Positions 6,559-7,829 of a DNA stretch of 7,829 nucleotides are shown here, piece after piece. Made by a program: the position numbers and the translations under genes. Numbering within the stretch: the stretch's first letter is position 1; the number at the start of each line of letters is the position of its first letter. A model generated the notes under the pieces. The model was not told the origin of the DNA, searched no databases, and saw only the letters and a list, made by a program, of their open reading frames with translations. This stretch comes from JANLQX01 sp043775075 (lineage in GTDB: Bacteria; Actinomycetota; Acidimicrobiia; Acidimicrobiales; JANYDT01), in the NCBI GenBank assembly GCA_043775075.1, contig JAYVSS010000181.1, positions 1-7,829 of the forward strand. Direction: 5' to 3'.

Positions 6559-6689
6559 GAAACCTCCGCACACAACCGAGGGAAGCGGTTGTGGTGGGTC
6601 AAGGGACCATGTGGTCCCGGACTCGGAACGGCTGTGCTTTCCGTCGGGGGGCTAACCCCAGCACTCGACCGCAATGTCGTTCGGTTGTG
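6559..6689 (-). ncRNA. structured 5' leader of the NlpC/P60 gene, candidate cis-regulatory RNA
   Basis: If transcription starts near 6688, the leader is about 130 nt and folds into several local hairpins. One has stem GTGCT/AGCAC (6660-6664 with 6634-6638) directly stacked on GGGG-TTAG-CCCC, with a 9-nt 3' bulge. A second has GGGACC/GGTCCC around a 4-nt loop (6603-6618). A third has CACAACCG/CGGTTGTG around a 7-nt loop (6571-6593) and ends 3 nt before the ribosome binding site. The first bases of the transcript (ACAACCG) repeat the 5' arm of the third hairpin and could pair with the same 3' arm, closing the whole leader like a P1 stem. Actinobacterial wall hydrolase genes are often preceded by c-di-AMP (ydaO) riboswitches, but I do not find the GGGGTGAAT core of that class here. 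No known class is recognised. Confidence 0.4.
6563..6567 (-). promoter_or_regulatory. ribosome binding site GGAGG of the NlpC/P60 gene
   Basis: A GGAGG lies 4 nt before the ATG, slightly closer than usual. It is the clearest Shine-Dalgarno sequence in the window, where several other starts have none. Its first bases lie 3 nt after the 3' arm of a strong hairpin (6571-6593), so access by ribosomes may depend on RNA folding. Confidence 0.65.
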
Positions 6690-6695
6690 GCGGAG

Positions 6696-6704
6696 AACAT
6701 AGCA
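6696..6704 (-). promoter_or_regulatory. extended -10 promoter TGCTATGTT for the NlpC/P60 gene
   Basis: On the minus strand TGC precedes TATGTT, matching TGN plus TANNNT, the extended -10 pattern that needs little -35 contact. No good -35 is found at 17-18 bp. Initiation would be expected around 6688-6690, giving the structured leader described above. Confidence 0.42.
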
Positions 6705-6712
6705 GCCACGTC

Positions 6713-6747
6713 TTGACCATGGCGCCTCGACCGCTCCCCGTGGTCAA
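6713..6747. repeat. inverted repeat TTGACCA-N21-TGGTCAA
   Basis: Two perfect 7-bp arms at 6713-6719 and 6741-6747 are separated by 21 bp (7 + 21 + 7). They lie in the 206-bp gap after nrtR, 9 bp upstream of the extended -10 of the NlpC/P60 gene. The arms could be two half-sites of a regulator bound on the same face of the helix, or a stem below the end of nrtR. No T-tract follows, so an intrinsic terminator is unlikely. Confidence 0.3.
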
Positions 6748-6764
6748 CTCGACGTTCCGAACCG

Positions 6765-7490
6765 TCAATCTCGCTCCGGTTCTCCGGGCCTCAGCATGGC
6801 GGGATGGAGCAACGCCGCGGTCCCTCGACGGAACAGGTCCGGACCCCGCCGGTCGCCGATGTCCGTCGCATCGGAAACCACGAAGCCCGGAGTGGCGAGG
6901 ACCTTGCGCCGGAAGTTGGCGGGGTGCAGCGGCACGGACCAAACCGATTCGTAGACCCTCCGCAATTCAGGAATGGTGAATGGTTCCGTCACCAGCGTGG
7001 TGGCGACGGTGGTGTACTCGAACTTCGCCCGGACTCGCTCGACCGCATCGTCGAGCAACTGGGCGTGCCCGTGCGCCAACACGCCTGTCTCCTGCAGGTC
7101 GTCAACGGCGAACACTCGACCGGTCGGCGGCGCAAGAGCGGACTCCGCCACCAACGCCACGTAGGCAACCGACAGACTGCAATCGGTTTGCCGAGCGCTC
7201 ATTCGGCCGTACGTCCGAAGCTGTTCGACAAACTGGGCATCGTTGGCTTCGGCTATCCCGCCAGCGTCTTGAAGAACGGCATCGGCAACATCATCGAGTT
7301 CCTCCGCCACCACAACCGCCCGCGGTAGCTGCCACGCCCCAACCGAACCAGGCTCTTCCGCTGGTTCACCCGATCGCCATACCGAGTCAACCCGCTCAAC
7401 TAAAACACTGAGCCGCCCCTGTCGAACGGTGAGCACCGCAACGTCCACGGTAATAAGCACATGTTGTAGTCGCTCTGGTTGTTTTGCCAT
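6765..7490 (-). CDS. nrtR: NrtR-type transcriptional regulator with degenerate Nudix domain
   Basis: A 241-residue two-domain protein. Residues about 10-150 have a Nudix fold: VLITVDVAVLTVRQGRLSVL, then WQLP, then QFVEQLRTYG and SVAYVALV, all typical of NrtR. Residues about 157-205 are the NrtR winged helix, with FTIPELRRVYESVW and NFRRKVLATPGFV. NrtR regulators bind promoters of NAD synthesis and salvage genes and respond to ADP-ribose or related nucleotides. The Nudix box, expected as Gx5Ex7REUxEExGU, reads here with R57 for the first Gly, E63 kept, A71 and V72 for Arg-Glu, and D75 and A76 for Glu-Glu. Hydrolysis is therefore very unlikely and the domain is probably a pure sensor. The RDPRGR stretch after LRTYG is also altered, to MSARQT. 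It follows pncA by 16 bp, so the two are probably one operon. No ribosome binding site is seen. Confidence 0.85.
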   Translation of the reverse strand: MAKQPERLQHVLITVDVAVLTVRQGRLSVLVERVDSVWRSGEPAEEPGSVGAWQLPRAVVVAEELDDVADAVLQDAGGIAEANDAQFVEQLRTYGRMSARQTDCSLSVAYVALVAESALAPPTGRVFAVDDLQETGVLAHGHAQLLDDAVERVRAKFEYTTVATTLVTEPFTIPELRRVYESVWSVPLHPANFRRKVLATPGFVVSDATDIGDRRGPDLFRRGTAALLHPAMLRPGEPERD

Positions 7491-7507
7491 CAGCGTCGAT
7501 TCGACAT
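7490..7507 (-). other. five-codon mini-ORF bridging pncA and nrtR
   Basis: The pncA stop is followed by TGATG, giving ATG TCG AAT CGA CGC TGA. That TGA again overlaps the nrtR ATG as TGATG. A terminating ribosome could reinitiate stepwise into nrtR, which has no ribosome binding site of its own. The stretch also contains the palindrome GTCGATTCGAC (7495-7505). It may be chance. Confidence 0.25.
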
Positions 7508-7829
7508 CAGAGCGAGATCATGGCCGCAGAGCCCACAGACGCGCCTTCGGACGCCAGCTCCACCAGCGTGCGTTCACCACTCGCCGTATCCACTGCGCCG
7601 TATCCACTGCGGCGATCAGATCCATAAGCACACGTACCGGGTACCCCAACGCCGACGCTGATCGAACGGTGGCCGCCACGCAATAGATCAGTGGCAGGAC
7701 CAACCACGTCGATGGCGTTGACGCTCCGGCGACGCAGGTACTGATCGAGCGTTTCCTCAGAGGTGGTGGAACGACCTTCAAACCCGGAATATGGCGCCTC
7801 GTGTGATCCTTTGGCGAACCATGCTTCGA
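7507..7829 (-). CDS. pncA: nicotinamidase (PncA family), 3' part, with scrambled active-site segment
   Basis: The C-terminal 106 residues of a nicotinamidase, which converts nicotinamide to nicotinate in NAD salvage; the start lies beyond the right edge. The family is shown by AWFAKGSHEAPYSGFEG, where the Lys (codon 7810-7812) is the catalytic Lys, by LDQYLRRRSVNAIDVVGPATD, and by the C-terminus ERTLVELASEGASV. After ATD (ending at 7687) the open frame no longer matches the family. One base later, the +1 frame reads YCVAAT and then GYPVRVLMDLIAAVD, the expected continuation with catalytic Cys. Family sequence returns to the original frame after a 14-bp tandem duplication at 7583-7610. One extra base (about 7686) plus 14 bp equals 15, so the frame stays open to the TGA at 7507-7509. 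About 30 residues, including the Cys, are scrambled. As written the enzyme should be inactive: a pseudogene in the making, a repurposed protein, or a sequence error. Confidence 0.85.
   Translation of the reverse strand, partial: EAWFAKGSHEAPYSGFEGRSTTSEETLDQYLRRRSVNAIDVVGPATDLLRGGHRSISVGVGVPGTCAYGSDRRSGYGAVDTASGERTLVELASEGASVGSAAMISL
7582..7611. repeat. 14-bp perfect tandem duplication inside pncA
   Basis: GCCGTATCCACTGC occurs twice without a gap (7583-7596 and 7597-7610). The 14-bp periodicity extends one base on each side. Removing one copy makes the +1 frame run cleanly from DLIAAVDTA into SGERTLVELASEG, so the duplication is the second of two frame-changing events in this gene. Slippage or recombination during replication is the likely origin. 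Confidence 0.9.

Noticed and set aside
6559..6689. Assignment of the NlpC/P60 leader to the c-di-AMP ydaO riboswitch class
   Set aside because: The expected GGGGTGAAT core is absent on the coding strand. A fragment resembling the 3' GCTAACC motif is on the opposite strand.
7682..7692. Programmed ribosomal frameshifting in pncA
   Set aside because: No slippery heptamer or downstream structure is evident. Two shifts in the same gene would be needed, and the second coincides with a plain tandem duplication.
7518..7781. Separate 87-codon minus-strand gene
   Set aside because: It is the displaced reading frame of pncA. Only its middle part matches nicotinamidase, between the extra base and the tandem duplication.

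Overview
The window reads as a stretch of chromosome from a high-GC actinobacterium, quite possibly an Acidimicrobiia-type lineage (inference). The reasons are the high GC content, an F420-type luciferase-like oxidoreductase, a secreted NlpC/P60 wall hydrolase, start signals that look leaderless (TANNNT about 7 nt before ATG), and very tight gene packing. I see no phage, IS, CRISPR, rRNA or tRNA signal.

Layout from left to right: the 3' end of a luciferase-like oxidoreductase (+); a beta-lactamase-fold serine hydrolase/esterase (-), convergent with it; a short amidase-signature enzyme (+), divergent from the esterase across 82 bp; then, convergent with the amidase, a two-gene minus-strand unit made of an MFE-2-type SDR dehydrogenase and a NadR-type ribosylnicotinamide kinase, overlapping at TAGTG. 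Divergent from the SDR is a YceH/DUF480 protein (+). Convergent with it at 24 bp is a secreted NlpC/P60 peptidase (-) with a structured 5' leader. Last comes a minus-strand pair of nicotinamidase (pncA, 3' part only, running off the right edge) and an NrtR-type regulator 16 bp downstream.

The biological thread is NAD salvage. PncA would deamidate nicotinamide, NrtR is the Nudix-derived regulator of NAD genes, and the NadR-like protein would phosphorylate nicotinamide riboside. Each of the three shows loss of a catalytic module. The NMN adenylyltransferase half of the NadR-like protein is shortened and lacks its signature motifs. The Nudix box of NrtR has lost its catalytic residues. The pncA frame is displaced by one extra base just before the catalytic Cys codon and returned to register by a 14-bp tandem duplication about 90 bp later, so the frame stays open but the catalytic Cys segment is scrambled.

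The second point of interest is the roughly 130-nt leader of the NlpC/P60 gene. It holds several hairpins, and two copies of one 7-8 nt element that compete for the same partner just ahead of the ribosome binding site. This resembles a cis-regulatory RNA switch that I cannot assign to a known class.
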